A stretch of DNA of 64,000 bases from Alcaligenes faecalis (lineage in GTDB: Bacteria > Pseudomonadota > Gammaproteobacteria > Burkholderiales > Burkholderiaceae_B): positions 372,001 through 436,000 of the forward strand of contig NZ_CP031012.1 of NCBI RefSeq assembly GCF_009497775.1, read 5' to 3'. The notes beneath the pieces were generated by a model. That model was given only the letters and a program-made list of their open reading frames with translations, was not told the DNA's origin and searched no databases. Shown piece by piece: positions 1 to 8,320 of the stretch. Made by a program: the position numbers and the translations under genes. Numbering within the stretch: position 1 is the stretch's first letter; every line of letters begins with the position of its first letter.

Positions 1-117
1 AAGCCTTATCCGCTGATTCATCTGCAACATCAGGCCTGATGTGCATCGCTGTTTGATTCCTTGGGTGTAATCCCCGCCCCCTGTTTTTAGCGACTGTTTT
101 TAGCAAGGTTTTTGAGT

Positions 118-888
118 ATGAGTTTTCCTGCTGCCTGGCAGACCCGACTGGCCGCCGCCAAGGTGCAACGTCAAACCATTGGAGAGTCTGGAGCCGACGT
201 CTGGCGTCTGGAGTGGCCGGATGGCTCCTGCCAGTTTGTGAAGGCAGAGGATGATCTGCCCTTGGCCGAACTGCCCGATGAAATCGAGCGCCTGCGCTGG
301 ATGCACGCGCAAGGTCTGCCTTGTCCTGAGGTGCTGGACACGCTGGTCGCAGATGGCCGCCATTGGCTCCTGATGAGCGCTGTTCCAGGGCGCGATCTGG
401 CCTGCACAGAAGGCTTGTCTCCGCAGCAAACGGTGGAGTTATTGGCTTCGTCCTTGCAAAGCCTGCACCGCTTGCCGATTGAATCCTGTCCCTTCGATCA
501 TCGCCTGGAGCACCGTTTGGCCGATGCCAGCGCACGGGCGAAAGCGGGCCTGATTGATGAAGAAGATTTTGACGATGAACGCCAGGGCATGCCGGTTCAA
601 AGCCTGCTGGATGAGCTGTATGCCAGCCGCCCCCAGCAGGAGGATCTGGTGGTCACCCATGGTGATGCCTGTTTGCCCAACTTCATGGTGCATCAAGGGC
701 AGTTCAGCGGTTTTATCGACTGCGGACGCCTGGGCGTGGCGGATCGTTTTCAGGATCTGGCGCTGACGGCGCGCAGCATAGAACGCAATTTAGGCAAGGA
801 GTGGCTGGCGCCTTTCTTTGCCCTGTATGGCGTGGAAATGGATGCCGAGCGCATCGCTTTCTTCTGCCTTCTGGATGAGTTTTTTTAA
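118..888 (+). CDS. APH(3')-II-like aminoglycoside O-phosphotransferase
   Basis: Probably phosphorylates the 3'-hydroxyl of kanamycin or neomycin-type aminoglycosides in the cytoplasm. The 256-aa product carries the APH catalytic block HGDACLPN (about residues 181-188) and the Mg-binding block IDCGRLGVADR (about 200-210), and ends RIAFFCLLDEFF, which is close to the C-terminus of transposon NPTII. Length is normal for APH(3'). ATG 118 is preferred over TTG 112 because AAGG at 105-108 lies 9 nt upstream of it. No mobile-element sequence flanks it, so it looks like an intrinsic chromosomal gene. The substrate range is inferred from the family. Confidence 0.9.
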   Translation: MSFPAAWQTRLAAAKVQRQTIGESGADVWRLEWPDGSCQFVKAEDDLPLAELPDEIERLRWMHAQGLPCPEVLDTLVADGRHWLLMSAVPGRDLACTEGLSPQQTVELLASSLQSLHRLPIESCPFDHRLEHRLADASARAKAGLIDEEDFDDERQGMPVQSLLDELYASRPQQEDLVVTHGDACLPNFMVHQGQFSGFIDCGRLGVADRFQDLALTARSIERNLGKEWLAPFFALYGVEMDAERIAFFCLLDEFF

Positions 889-1013
889 ACCCGACTGGTC
901 TGTGTAGACGGGCAAGTGCGTCAACCCCATCCGCTTGCTTCTCCTCGCATAAAAGATCGGCCAGCTCACTGTCGTGCGCTGGCTGATTGGCTACGTATTT
1001 TTGAGTGAGTTCA

Positions 1014-1763
1014 ATGATGGTTACTTCCACTTCTTCCGAACAAAGCGTGTTTTCTCCCAAGGTCAGCCACTATTGGGAAACCCGCTTTGCACGCGGCATT
1101 CCCTACAGCAGCAGTGCAGAGCTGGTGCTACGCGTTGACGACAGTCTGGATGAGGGCGAAGCAGGCATGGTTTTGCAGCGTCCCGGCCAGCCTGTGTGGG
1201 CCTTGATCTCTCCTGCAATGGCAAAAGCCATAGGCCCTCGCCCCCTGACTTCCTTGGAGGATTTGCAGGCCGCGGTGCAGGAAGCGGGTGGGCGTTTTCA
1301 TGGTGCTGATGCGCTGTTTTATTTCCCTTTGGCGGGTCAGGCAGGCTTGAGTGCTGCGCCGGCTGGCGGGCCGGTGCGTCAGTTAAATGCTGATGATGCC
1401 GCTGCGTTTGAAGCCTTCTCCGAGCAAGCTAGCGAAGAGGACCGGGACGCCAGTTATGTAGAGCTGGATCACTGGCTGGTCTTTGGTGCGTTTGATGGCG
1501 AAGAGCTGGCCTGCGCGGCCAGCATGTATGTCTGGGACGAGGACGAGTTTGGTCTGGCTGATCTGGGTGTGCTGACGCATGCCGACAAGCGTGGCCGGGG
1601 GTACGCCCGTTCTACGGTCCAGACCATGTGTCATTACGCCTTGCAACAAGGCTGGGAGCCGCAATATCGTTTTCAAGGGGACAACCTGGCCTCGGCCAGC
1701 GTCGCCCGTGGTGCGGGTCTGGAACTGTACGGCTATTGGGATGTAATTCTGCCGCCCGTATAA
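1014..1763 (+). CDS. GNAT family N-acetyltransferase
   Basis: Predicted acetyl-CoA-dependent N-acetyltransferase of about 249 aa with unknown acceptor. The C-terminal half has the GNAT core: a strand ending ADLGVLTHADKRGRGYA (pyrophosphate-binding motif A, R/Q-x-x-G-x-G type) followed by an amphipathic helix and QGDNLASASVARGAGLE, typical of motif B. The N-terminal 100 residues are variable. GTG 1005, ATG 1014 and ATG 1017 are all possible starts; ATG 1014 was chosen. The gene lies 125 bp after the aminoglycoside phosphotransferase on the same strand, so cotranscription is possible. A link with aminoglycoside modification is not supported by the sequence. Confidence 0.8.
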   Translation: MMVTSTSSEQSVFSPKVSHYWETRFARGIPYSSSAELVLRVDDSLDEGEAGMVLQRPGQPVWALISPAMAKAIGPRPLTSLEDLQAAVQEAGGRFHGADALFYFPLAGQAGLSAAPAGGPVRQLNADDAAAFEAFSEQASEEDRDASYVELDHWLVFGAFDGEELACAASMYVWDEDEFGLADLGVLTHADKRGRGYARSTVQTMCHYALQQGWEPQYRFQGDNLASASVARGAGLELYGYWDVILPPV

Positions 1764-1934
1764 AGACGCCAAGCTATTCAGCATGGGCGCTGGAGGGATA
1801 TGCAGCGCCTATGTTTATCTCAGCAATACTCTGACGATACAGGGGCAGTGTTTAGGGAGTTCTTAGGTAATCCCTGAACAATTCTTGGACGATATCCAGG
1901 TCGTTCCCAGGTGGCTTCCACATAGTTCCCAGGC

Positions 1935-1964
1935 AAAGCCAGCACCGTTTTGGACGCTGGCTTT
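1935..1964. terminator. candidate bidirectional hairpin between convergent genes
   Basis: AAAGCCAGC (1935-1943) pairs with GCTGGCTTT (1956-1964) around a 12-nt loop. It sits between the rightward acetyltransferase and the leftward hydratase gene, where convergent transcription should stop. The T tracts on either side are short, so termination strength is uncertain. Confidence 0.5.
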
Positions 1965-1970
1965 GTGCTT

Positions 1971-2741
1971 TTATGCGCAGATGAAGTCCAGCTCACCGAT
2001 CCCTTGAATGGCGGCCTGAATCCGGTCGCCGGGAGCGGCATACAGCATGGGCAGGCAAGTGCCAGTAATGATGACCTGACCCTTTTGCAGCCCACCAAGA
2101 TGGTGGCTGCCCTGATTGGCCAGCCAGATCAGCAGCCGCGTCAGCCCACCAGCCGGATTCTGGTTCGGGCCTTGCAGCAAGGCTTGCTGTCCCACCTGCA
2201 GGCGCGCCCATTCAGGCTGTAGCAGTGCCATGTTCTGTGCGGCGGTACCTTGCGCCTGATAGACCAGCGCGCCGTGGCTGGCCAGATCGGCCAGGGTGGA
2301 CAGACGGCCCACGGTGTCACGCTGCGCAAAACGCGATTCCACAATCTCGACTGCCACACAAACCTGGCTGACTGCCTGCCAGATTTGCTCCATGGAATAG
2401 GGGGCTTGGCCGGGCGGCAAGTCCTGACCCAGAATCAGGCCGATTTCCACTTCCATGCCACGCAAGGACAGGTCCTTACCGGCGGGAGTCTCCGGGCTGG
2501 CGTAACGAAAACGCTGGGGCAGGGGCGCGCAGGTAGGCGGGGCCACGCTATTGGCCGCGCCGACTTTCCAGCCACCTATGGGGCCCAAGGTTTCCATTTG
2601 CGCAGCCTGGACGCGATAGGCCTGATCAAAAGACACAGGGCGCAGCGATTCGGGCCAGTCCTCGATGGGGCGGTTCTCTTGGCGTGCCTGAAGCAGCCGC
2701 TGTGCGGTTGCCAGACAGCCGGGTTGCAAAGGGGCGTTCAT
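1971..2741 (-). CDS. 2-keto-4-pentenoate hydratase / fumarylacetoacetate hydrolase family protein
   Basis: About 256 aa, MhpD-like. The visible family features are GGWKVGAAN near residue 58, the acidic metal-binding block GMEVEIGLILG near residue 95, and the C-terminal GQVIITGTCLP and PGDRIQAAIQGIGELDF segment typical of the hydratase/decarboxylase branch. It is the last gene of a five-gene leftward operon, 6 nt after the racemase. Family enzymes hydrate 2-oxopent-4-enoates or decarboxylate oxalocrotonates; here it presumably handles an acyclic keto acid produced after ring opening (inference). ATG 2741 is preferred over the in-frame TTG 2744. Confidence 0.85.
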   Translation of the reverse strand: MNAPLQPGCLATAQRLLQARQENRPIEDWPESLRPVSFDQAYRVQAAQMETLGPIGGWKVGAANSVAPPTCAPLPQRFRYASPETPAGKDLSLRGMEVEIGLILGQDLPPGQAPYSMEQIWQAVSQVCVAVEIVESRFAQRDTVGRLSTLADLASHGALVYQAQGTAAQNMALLQPEWARLQVGQQALLQGPNQNPAGGLTRLLIWLANQGSHHLGGLQKGQVIITGTCLPMLYAAPGDRIQAAIQGIGELDFICA

Positions 2742-2747
2742 CAAGGC

Positions 2748-3413
2748 TTACCAGCCTAACAAGCAGCGGCCCAAGGCTACTGCAACGGTGGCCTGCGTGG
2801 GCTCCACGACGGCAATGCCCAAAGCCTGCTCCAGTGCCTCGCGCTGATTGGCCATACCAGCGCAACCCAGCACCACAACGTCGGCACCATGCTCATCACG
2901 CAAGCGCTGGCCGACTTCTGTCAGACGTTGCAGGGCTTTTTTCTCGTCAGCCAGTTCCGACACGCCCATATTGATGGCCAGATCGGCCGCCAGACGATCC
3001 GTTACCCCCATCGCGCCAAAGTAGCGCAGGTGACGCGGAATGGAAGCCTGCAAAATGGACAGCACGCCAAAGCGCTGTCCCAGCGACAAGGCGGTCAGTA
3101 CGCCGGTTTCGGCAATGCCCAGTACAGGTACATCCAGCGCTTCGCGCAAGGTGTACAGGCCGGGGTCGCTAAAGCAGGCCACTACATAAGCAGCGGCGTC
3201 TTCTTTGACGCTCAGGGCCTGGGCGCGCAGATGGGGAATCAGGGTGTCGATATCGGTTTGGCTTTGTACACCCGCCGGGCCTTGGGGCAGGCGCAGGCAG
3301 GAGATGGCTGGGCCATCGGCCAGACGCAAGGGCTGGACAGCACGGTCCAGGCCATCCGTTACGATCTGGCTGGAATTGGGGTTCAGAACGTAGATATGAG
3401 GGCGACGGTTCAT
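2748..3413 (-). CDS. Asp/Glu/hydantoin racemase family protein
   Basis: 221-aa member of the cofactor-independent two-cysteine racemase family. The two catalytic cysteines are visible in VVACFSDPG (near residue 80) and VVLGCAGMA (near residue 180), and the N-terminus LNPNSS is typical of hydantoin and allantoin racemases. Family members epimerise 5-substituted hydantoins or allantoin. Its placement beside a hydantoinase-like and a carbamoylase-like gene supports such a role. It follows the flavin reductase gene after 7 nt and precedes the FAH-family gene by 6 nt, so the operon is tightly packed. Confidence 0.88.
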   Translation of the reverse strand: MNRRPHIYVLNPNSSQIVTDGLDRAVQPLRLADGPAISCLRLPQGPAGVQSQTDIDTLIPHLRAQALSVKEDAAAYVVACFSDPGLYTLREALDVPVLGIAETGVLTALSLGQRFGVLSILQASIPRHLRYFGAMGVTDRLAADLAINMGVSELADEKKALQRLTEVGQRLRDEHGADVVVLGCAGMANQREALEQALGIAVVEPTQATVAVALGRCLLGW

Positions 3414-3420
3414 GATGTTT

Positions 3421-4059
3421 TTATGTTTGGGTGGGCGGTAGCCCGTTTTGGTGGCTTAATTTTTCTGACTGAAAGCGGCCTTGCAGGCCGACATACCAGT
3501 CAGAACCATGCATGCGCCCAATAGGGTCGTAAGCGTCTATATCAATGCGCCCTTCAGGCGTCAGGATGGCGTCGTCGCAGTGCAAATGCAGGATTTCGCC
3601 AATGACGATATGGCGTAGCGGGCCCAGGTCCAGCGCAGTGTGCAAACGGCATTCAAACTGCACCGGGCATTGGGCGATACGGGGAGGTTGCACTTGTACG
3701 CTGGGGGCCAGATCCAGGCCCGCTTGCAGGTGTTCGGCCTGCCCGGTCGGGTAGGCAATGCCGCAGATATTCATGGCGCGTGCCATCTTGGCGCTGATCA
3801 GGTTCACCACAAACTGGCTGGTGGCCAGGATATTGCGGGTGGTGTCCTTCAGGCCATCGGCAGAGTGCGTATCGTTTTCCAGGCCCAGTGCCAGCACGGC
3901 AGGTTCTGAGCCCATCACATTGAAAAAGCTGAATGGGGCCGTGTTCACGCGCCCCTGCTGGTCACAGGTCGTGACCAGGGCAATGGGGCGCGGCAACACG
4001 GTGTTGACCAACAAGCGGTAGCGTTCGCGTTCGCTGAGCTGATCACAGGACCAGTCCAT
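3421..4059 (-). CDS. flavin reductase-like (FMN-binding split-barrel) protein
   Basis: About 212 aa. The start MDWSCDQLSERERYRLL at 4059 lies one base after the stop of the upstream hydrolase, which is better than a longer frame beginning at 4170 inside that gene. The core has RPIALVTTCDQQGRVNTAPFS and FFNVMGSEPAVLAL, the usual FMN-binding segment of the flavin reductase-like family. Such proteins either supply reduced flavin to a monooxygenase or bind flavin themselves. No monooxygenase partner is seen in this operon, so the role in the pathway is open. Confidence 0.85.
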   Translation of the reverse strand: MDWSCDQLSERERYRLLVNTVLPRPIALVTTCDQQGRVNTAPFSFFNVMGSEPAVLALGLENDTHSADGLKDTTRNILATSQFVVNLISAKMARAMNICGIAYPTGQAEHLQAGLDLAPSVQVQPPRIAQCPVQFECRLHTALDLGPLRHIVIGEILHLHCDDAILTPEGRIDIDAYDPIGRMHGSDWYVGLQGRFQSEKLSHQNGLPPTQT

Positions 4060-4060
4060 G

Positions 4061-5323
4061 TCAGTTCTCCAGACTCTGGTCCAACATGACAACGGTCTGA
4101 TACAGAACCCGCGTACCGTCCAGAAGCTGCTCGGAAGTAATGGATTCTTCGGGGCAATGGCTGCGACCATTCAGGCAGGGAATGAAGATCATGCCCATGG
4201 GGCCGCTGGGTGCCATGTACACCGCATCGTGACCGGCTCCGCTAGGCATGACCATGCTCTGGTATCCCAACGCGCTGGCAGCTTGCTCGATGATGTTCAT
4301 CACATCTGGCGTGCAGTCCGTGGGCTTGGCCAGGCTGACTTGCGCCGCGTCCAGACCCAGGCCCATGGCCTCGATTTCCGGGCGCAGTTGGGTCAGCAGT
4401 TCCTCGGTGAAGTTCTGCATCAGTTCCTGGCGGTCGCTGCGTACTTCCACCATCATTTCTACGCGTCCGGGAACGGCATTGGAGGCGTTGGGCGTCAGGT
4501 TCAGGTTGCCAATGGTGGCGACCAGATAGTCTGGCCCACCCAGCGCACGGCGGGCCTTGCGGTCCACTTCGCTGATGATCAGGCTGGCACCGACCAGGGC
4601 ATCACGGCGGATGTCCATGGGTGTGGTGCCAGCATGGTCTGGACGGCCCGTGATGATGATGCGGTGGCGGCAAATACCCACGATGTTGCTGACCACGCCA
4701 ATGGGCAGATTGCGCGATTCCAGCACCGGCCCTTGTTCGATATGCAGCTCGACAAAAGCGGCAGTATCACCGGGGGCGCGACGGGCCTGGGCCAGTTCCT
4801 GGGGGCGGCCACCGATGCGGGCAATGCCTTGCGCCAGTGTTTCACCCTGTGGATTGCGTTCGGCCAGCATGGCTTCGGACAGGACACCGCCCATGGCGCG
4901 GCTGCCTACGCAGGACACGCCATAGTCGCTAGGCTCTTCAGACAGAAAATCCACCACTTCAAAAGGATGGTCTAGCTGGATGTTCTGCTCGTTCAGGCAA
5001 CGGGCGACTTCCAGCCCGGCCAGTACGCCGATGATGCCGTCGTAGCGTCCGCCATACATCACGGTGTCGCAGTGCGAGCCGGTGGTAATCGGTGCCAGGC
5101 CGGGCTTGCGCCCTTCGCGGCGACCGATCAGATTGCCTGCGGCATCCATGCGTACGCTCAGGCCTGCTTCCTCGAACTGTTTCAGCAGCCACTGACGCGA
5201 CTGCAGAAACAGATCGGAGAAGGCGCGGCGTGTCCAGGGCTGGTCGGGCAGCGTGAACGCGGCCAGCTCCTGGGTGCTGCGCCACAGGCGCTCCTGATTC
5301 AACAAGGGCATGGCCAGACTCAT
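4061..5323 (-). CDS. M20 family amidohydrolase (N-carbamoyl-L-amino acid hydrolase / allantoate amidohydrolase type)
   Basis: 420 aa, the usual length for Zn-dependent HyuC/AllC enzymes that hydrolyse N-carbamoyl amino acids or allantoate. Metal-ligand motifs are intact: GSHCDTV, GGRYDGIIGV, LSEEPSDYG, ELHIEQGP and GRSHCPEES. The dimerisation (lid) domain carries RPDHAGTTPMD and N-A-V-P-G-R. It overlaps the hydantoinase-like gene by 4 nt. The usual pairing in hydantoin or allantoin breakdown is a cyclic amidohydrolase followed by this enzyme. Substrate is not determinable from sequence. Confidence 0.9.
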   Translation of the reverse strand: MSLAMPLLNQERLWRSTQELAAFTLPDQPWTRRAFSDLFLQSRQWLLKQFEEAGLSVRMDAAGNLIGRREGRKPGLAPITTGSHCDTVMYGGRYDGIIGVLAGLEVARCLNEQNIQLDHPFEVVDFLSEEPSDYGVSCVGSRAMGGVLSEAMLAERNPQGETLAQGIARIGGRPQELAQARRAPGDTAAFVELHIEQGPVLESRNLPIGVVSNIVGICRHRIIITGRPDHAGTTPMDIRRDALVGASLIISEVDRKARRALGGPDYLVATIGNLNLTPNASNAVPGRVEMMVEVRSDRQELMQNFTEELLTQLRPEIEAMGLGLDAAQVSLAKPTDCTPDVMNIIEQAASALGYQSMVMPSGAGHDAVYMAPSGPMGMIFIPCLNGRSHCPEESITSEQLLDGTRVLYQTVVMLDQSLEN

Positions 5324-6687
5324 GACAATTCGCCTGCCTTGTGCGGACGGATGAACTGACCGTCGCCCGCTGCGTTACGCACGGTTTTGCCGTCCCAGGC
5401 CAGTTGGCCGCGCACATAGGTGGCTTCCACACGCACCTGGAATTCACGGTCCTCGAAGGAGCTCCAGGTCACGGCGGACAGGCTGTTGGACGGATCAAAG
5501 CGGTAGGTTTCGGGTTTGACGATCACGATGTCGGCGTCTGCACCCACATTCAGCGAACCCTTGCGGTGTTCCAGCAGGAAGTGTTGGGCAGGGCCCCAGC
5601 ACAATTGCTTGACGACCATGGTGGGGGAAATGCCGTGCTCGGCGCAGCCTGTCCAGAAGGCGGGCAGCAGGGTTTCCAGACCAGGGCCACCGGAGGAGTT
5701 CTGGAACACATTGTCAAACTGCTTGCGCTCCAGGCCCCAGCTCACGTGGTCGGAGGACACGAAGGTACATTCGTCGTTGGCGATGTGGGTCCAGAGCAGA
5801 TCCATTTCCGCCTTGGGGCGAATGGGTGGGTAGTGCTTGGTCTTGGCACCGAAGCGGCGGGTGTGCTCTTCGTGGTTCAGCATCAGGTACTGCACGCAGG
5901 TTTCAATCGAGGCTTTGTGGCCTGCCTGACGGTACATATTGCAGATTTCAAAACCGCGCGACAGGGATACGTGCACGGCGTGGGCACGGGCGCCGGTCTG
6001 GGCACCGATTTCATAAATAGCGCTGGTGGCCAGGTTTTCGATCAAGGGGGTGTGGGCGCGCAAGAACGCGTCCCAGCCCGTATCACCGGCTTCGACCATG
6101 CGCTTGATGTTCTTGCGTGTCAGTTCCTGGTCCTGGTTGTGCACACCGCAGGCCAGGCCGGAGGGGGCGATCAGGCGGAAGGCTTCCATCAGGATGTCTT
6201 CTTCCACGCGCGGGAAGCGGTTGGGGCTGGCTTCAAAGGTAGAGAACTTGAAACCACAAACGCCGCCTTCAATCAGGCCAGCCGCGGCTTCCAGACCGTG
6301 CTGGTCGTTCAATGTGCCGTAGCAAGCCACGTCCACGTGGCAATCGCTTTCAATGCGGGCAATCTTGTCTTCCAGTTGGGGGCGGGAGGCAACGGGCTCG
6401 GGATCGTCGTAAGGCATTTCCACCATGGTGGTCACGCCACCGGCGGCTGCCGCACGCGAGGCCCAACCCAGACCTTCCTGATTGGCCTGACTGCCGGAGT
6501 GCACCTGGCCGTCCAGCACGCCGGGCATTACCCACATGCCACGCGCATCCACATGCTCACGGGCCGAAGGAGCCGCGCCAACGCCACGGGCCGCCACTCG
6601 GCCTTCACGCACGGCCAGCCAGCCGTCAGTGATGATGCGGTCGCGCTCAACAATATTTCCTCGTACTACCAGATCGAAGTCGCTCAT
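5320..6687 (-). CDS. hydantoinase/allantoinase-like cyclic amidohydrolase with altered HxH motif
   Basis: 455 aa, amidohydrolase superfamily, similar in layout to AllB and dihydropyrimidinase. First gene of the leftward operon, with a strong AAGGAGGAAG ribosome site just upstream. It should open a cyclic ureide or imide ring. The carboxylated-lysine strand (CGFKFSTFEA), the later histidines (CGVHNQDQE, AHAVHVSLSRG) and the Asp (VSSDHVSWG) are present. However, the first metal motif reads PGVLDGQVHSG, with Gln where the family has the first His of HxH. This suggests a divergent subfamily, possibly mononuclear or with a different substrate. Confidence 0.85.
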   Translation of the reverse strand: MSDFDLVVRGNIVERDRIITDGWLAVREGRVAARGVGAAPSAREHVDARGMWVMPGVLDGQVHSGSQANQEGLGWASRAAAAGGVTTMVEMPYDDPEPVASRPQLEDKIARIESDCHVDVACYGTLNDQHGLEAAAGLIEGGVCGFKFSTFEASPNRFPRVEEDILMEAFRLIAPSGLACGVHNQDQELTRKNIKRMVEAGDTGWDAFLRAHTPLIENLATSAIYEIGAQTGARAHAVHVSLSRGFEICNMYRQAGHKASIETCVQYLMLNHEEHTRRFGAKTKHYPPIRPKAEMDLLWTHIANDECTFVSSDHVSWGLERKQFDNVFQNSSGGPGLETLLPAFWTGCAEHGISPTMVVKQLCWGPAQHFLLEHRKGSLNVGADADIVIVKPETYRFDPSNSLSAVTWSSFEDREFQVRVEATYVRGQLAWDGKTVRNAAGDGQFIRPHKAGELS

Positions 6688-6775
6688 TATCTTCCTCCTT
6701 GGATGGCTCGGACCCGCGCATGTCGCGTGTCCGTAATCGTGTTCGTTTCTATGATTGAAGCAAATCTAATCATGA

Positions 6776-6819
6776 ATGTCGTATGCCTATTTATCGGTAA
6801 AACATAACGTCATGTTAAG
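6776..6819 (+). promoter_or_regulatory. 44-bp conserved operator, copy 1 (probable LysR-type regulator site)
   Basis: Shares ATGTC-N-TATGC, CATAA and GTTAAG blocks at identical spacing with copies at 11086-11129 and 12186-12229. The core dyad is TATG-N17-CATA (6782-6785 and 6803-6806). It lies 89 bp upstream of the hydantoinase-like start at 6687 and overlaps the last codons of the preceding amidohydrolase gene. Roughly 33 of the 46 positions from 6775 to 6820 match the 11-kb copy by eye. Confidence 0.75.
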
Positions 6820-8318
6820 TCTTGCTTGGAGTGCGCCCAGCGCTGCACGTGATAGCGGTCATGGCCCAGGCACAGGCAGAAAGAACCCACGGCTTTGGCC
6901 AGTTTTTCAGTGATGTGGCGCTTGTCGTAGGTATTGCGCGTGATGCGTTCCTGGGCCTGCTCCACTTGTTGGCGCAGGCGCGGCATATTCACTTGTGTTA
7001 ACTGTCGGTCGCGCACGGCAAACTGGCCGTCGACCATTACATGGCGTAGCGCCAGGCCGTCTTCCAGATGCACCAGCTGATTGACCGTGTTGTTATGCGG
7101 AATCCAGTTGATATGGGCCAGATCCAGAAACACGATGTCGGCCTTGCGACCCGGCTCCAGACGTCCCAGTTGTTCGCCCATGCCCAGACAGCGGGCGCTG
7201 CCTTCAGTGGCCGCGTATAGCGCTTGTTCGGTGGTGACCCAGCGCTCGGTATCCGGGCCGCGTACCTTGGACGAGAAGGAGGCCAGACGCATGGCTTCGT
7301 ACATATTCTGGTTATCGCCGCTGTTTGAGCCGTCCGTGCCCAGACCCACGGTAATACCGCGTTCCAGCATGGAGTTCACGTCGGCAATCCCATTACCTAA
7401 ACGCATATTGCTGCCGGGGTTGTGGGCCACCATGGCTCCGCGCACCGCCAGAATGTCCAGATCGCGCTCGTCCAGCCAGATGGCGTGCGCCAGGGTGAAA
7501 CGGGGCGAGATCAGGCCCAGCTTGTCCAGATGCTGGACAATGGTGGTGCCATAACGCTTCATGCCAGTCAGGGCTTGCACATAGGATTCACCGACGTGGC
7601 TGTGCAGGCCGATATTGCGCTCTGCACTGATTTCGCCGCAGGTTTGCAGGAACTCGTCCGAGCACAACATGGGAATGGTCGGAGCCAGGGCCACGCGAAT
7701 GCGGTCGGAGTTGCGCTGCTGGTCCAGAAAGTCCGTCAGGCCCGATAGCGTGGCCCGGAAGGATTGTGGTGCCAGTTGGGCCACAAACTTCTGCAGTTCT
7801 TCCGGCAGAGCTTCGATCAGGCCGGGCACGGATTGGTAAAAGGACAGGTCCGCCATCATGGGGGCGACCGTGGCCCGCATACCGGCATCCACATAGGCCT
7901 GGGCAACGGCATTCATGCCTTCTGCTGTGGGCACGGGGACCTCAGAATACAGGTCGTAGCTGGCGGTACAGCCTTTCAGCAGCATTTCTGCGGCATTGAG
8001 CTGGGTGCTCAGGTACTTGTCTTCCAGATGGCGGTCGCCATTGATCCAGGGGCCCGCCGTCAGTAGCAGCTCCAGTGACCAGCGATCTCCCATGGCCTTG
8101 GCATAGGTGCCGTGGCCGTGGGTATGCGCATTGATCAGGCCGGGATGCAGCAGTTGGTCATCCGCTTGCACTACTGTGGCATCAGCAGGTGCGGGCAGGC
8201 CGGGCGGGCCCATGGCTTCGATCTCGCCATTCTTGATCAGAATGTCCAAAGGCTCGGCTTGGGCGTGAGCGTGGGCCAGCACCAGGCCCCCACGGATGAC
8301 GGTATAAGGTGATGTCAT
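6810..8318 (-). CDS. amidohydrolase family protein (AtzA/TrzN/deaminase type)
   Basis: About 502 aa. ATG 8318 was chosen; it lies 2 nt after the permease stop, whereas the longer frame starts inside the permease gene. Metal motifs are intact: GLINAHTHGHG (HxH), GLHSHVGES, LAHAIWLDERD and the Asp of GLGTDGSNSGDNQN. The layout is that of aminohydrolases acting on purine, pyrimidine, triazine or related rings by deamination or dechlorination. It is the last gene of the ABC importer operon, which suggests that the imported compound is its substrate (inference). Confidence 0.87.
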   Translation of the reverse strand: MTSPYTVIRGGLVLAHAHAQAEPLDILIKNGEIEAMGPPGLPAPADATVVQADDQLLHPGLINAHTHGHGTYAKAMGDRWSLELLLTAGPWINGDRHLEDKYLSTQLNAAEMLLKGCTASYDLYSEVPVPTAEGMNAVAQAYVDAGMRATVAPMMADLSFYQSVPGLIEALPEELQKFVAQLAPQSFRATLSGLTDFLDQQRNSDRIRVALAPTIPMLCSDEFLQTCGEISAERNIGLHSHVGESYVQALTGMKRYGTTIVQHLDKLGLISPRFTLAHAIWLDERDLDILAVRGAMVAHNPGSNMRLGNGIADVNSMLERGITVGLGTDGSNSGDNQNMYEAMRLASFSSKVRGPDTERWVTTEQALYAATEGSARCLGMGEQLGRLEPGRKADIVFLDLAHINWIPHNNTVNQLVHLEDGLALRHVMVDGQFAVRDRQLTQVNMPRLRQQVEQAQERITRNTYDKRHITEKLAKAVGSFCLCLGHDRYHVQRWAHSKQDLT

Positions 8319-8320
8319 GA

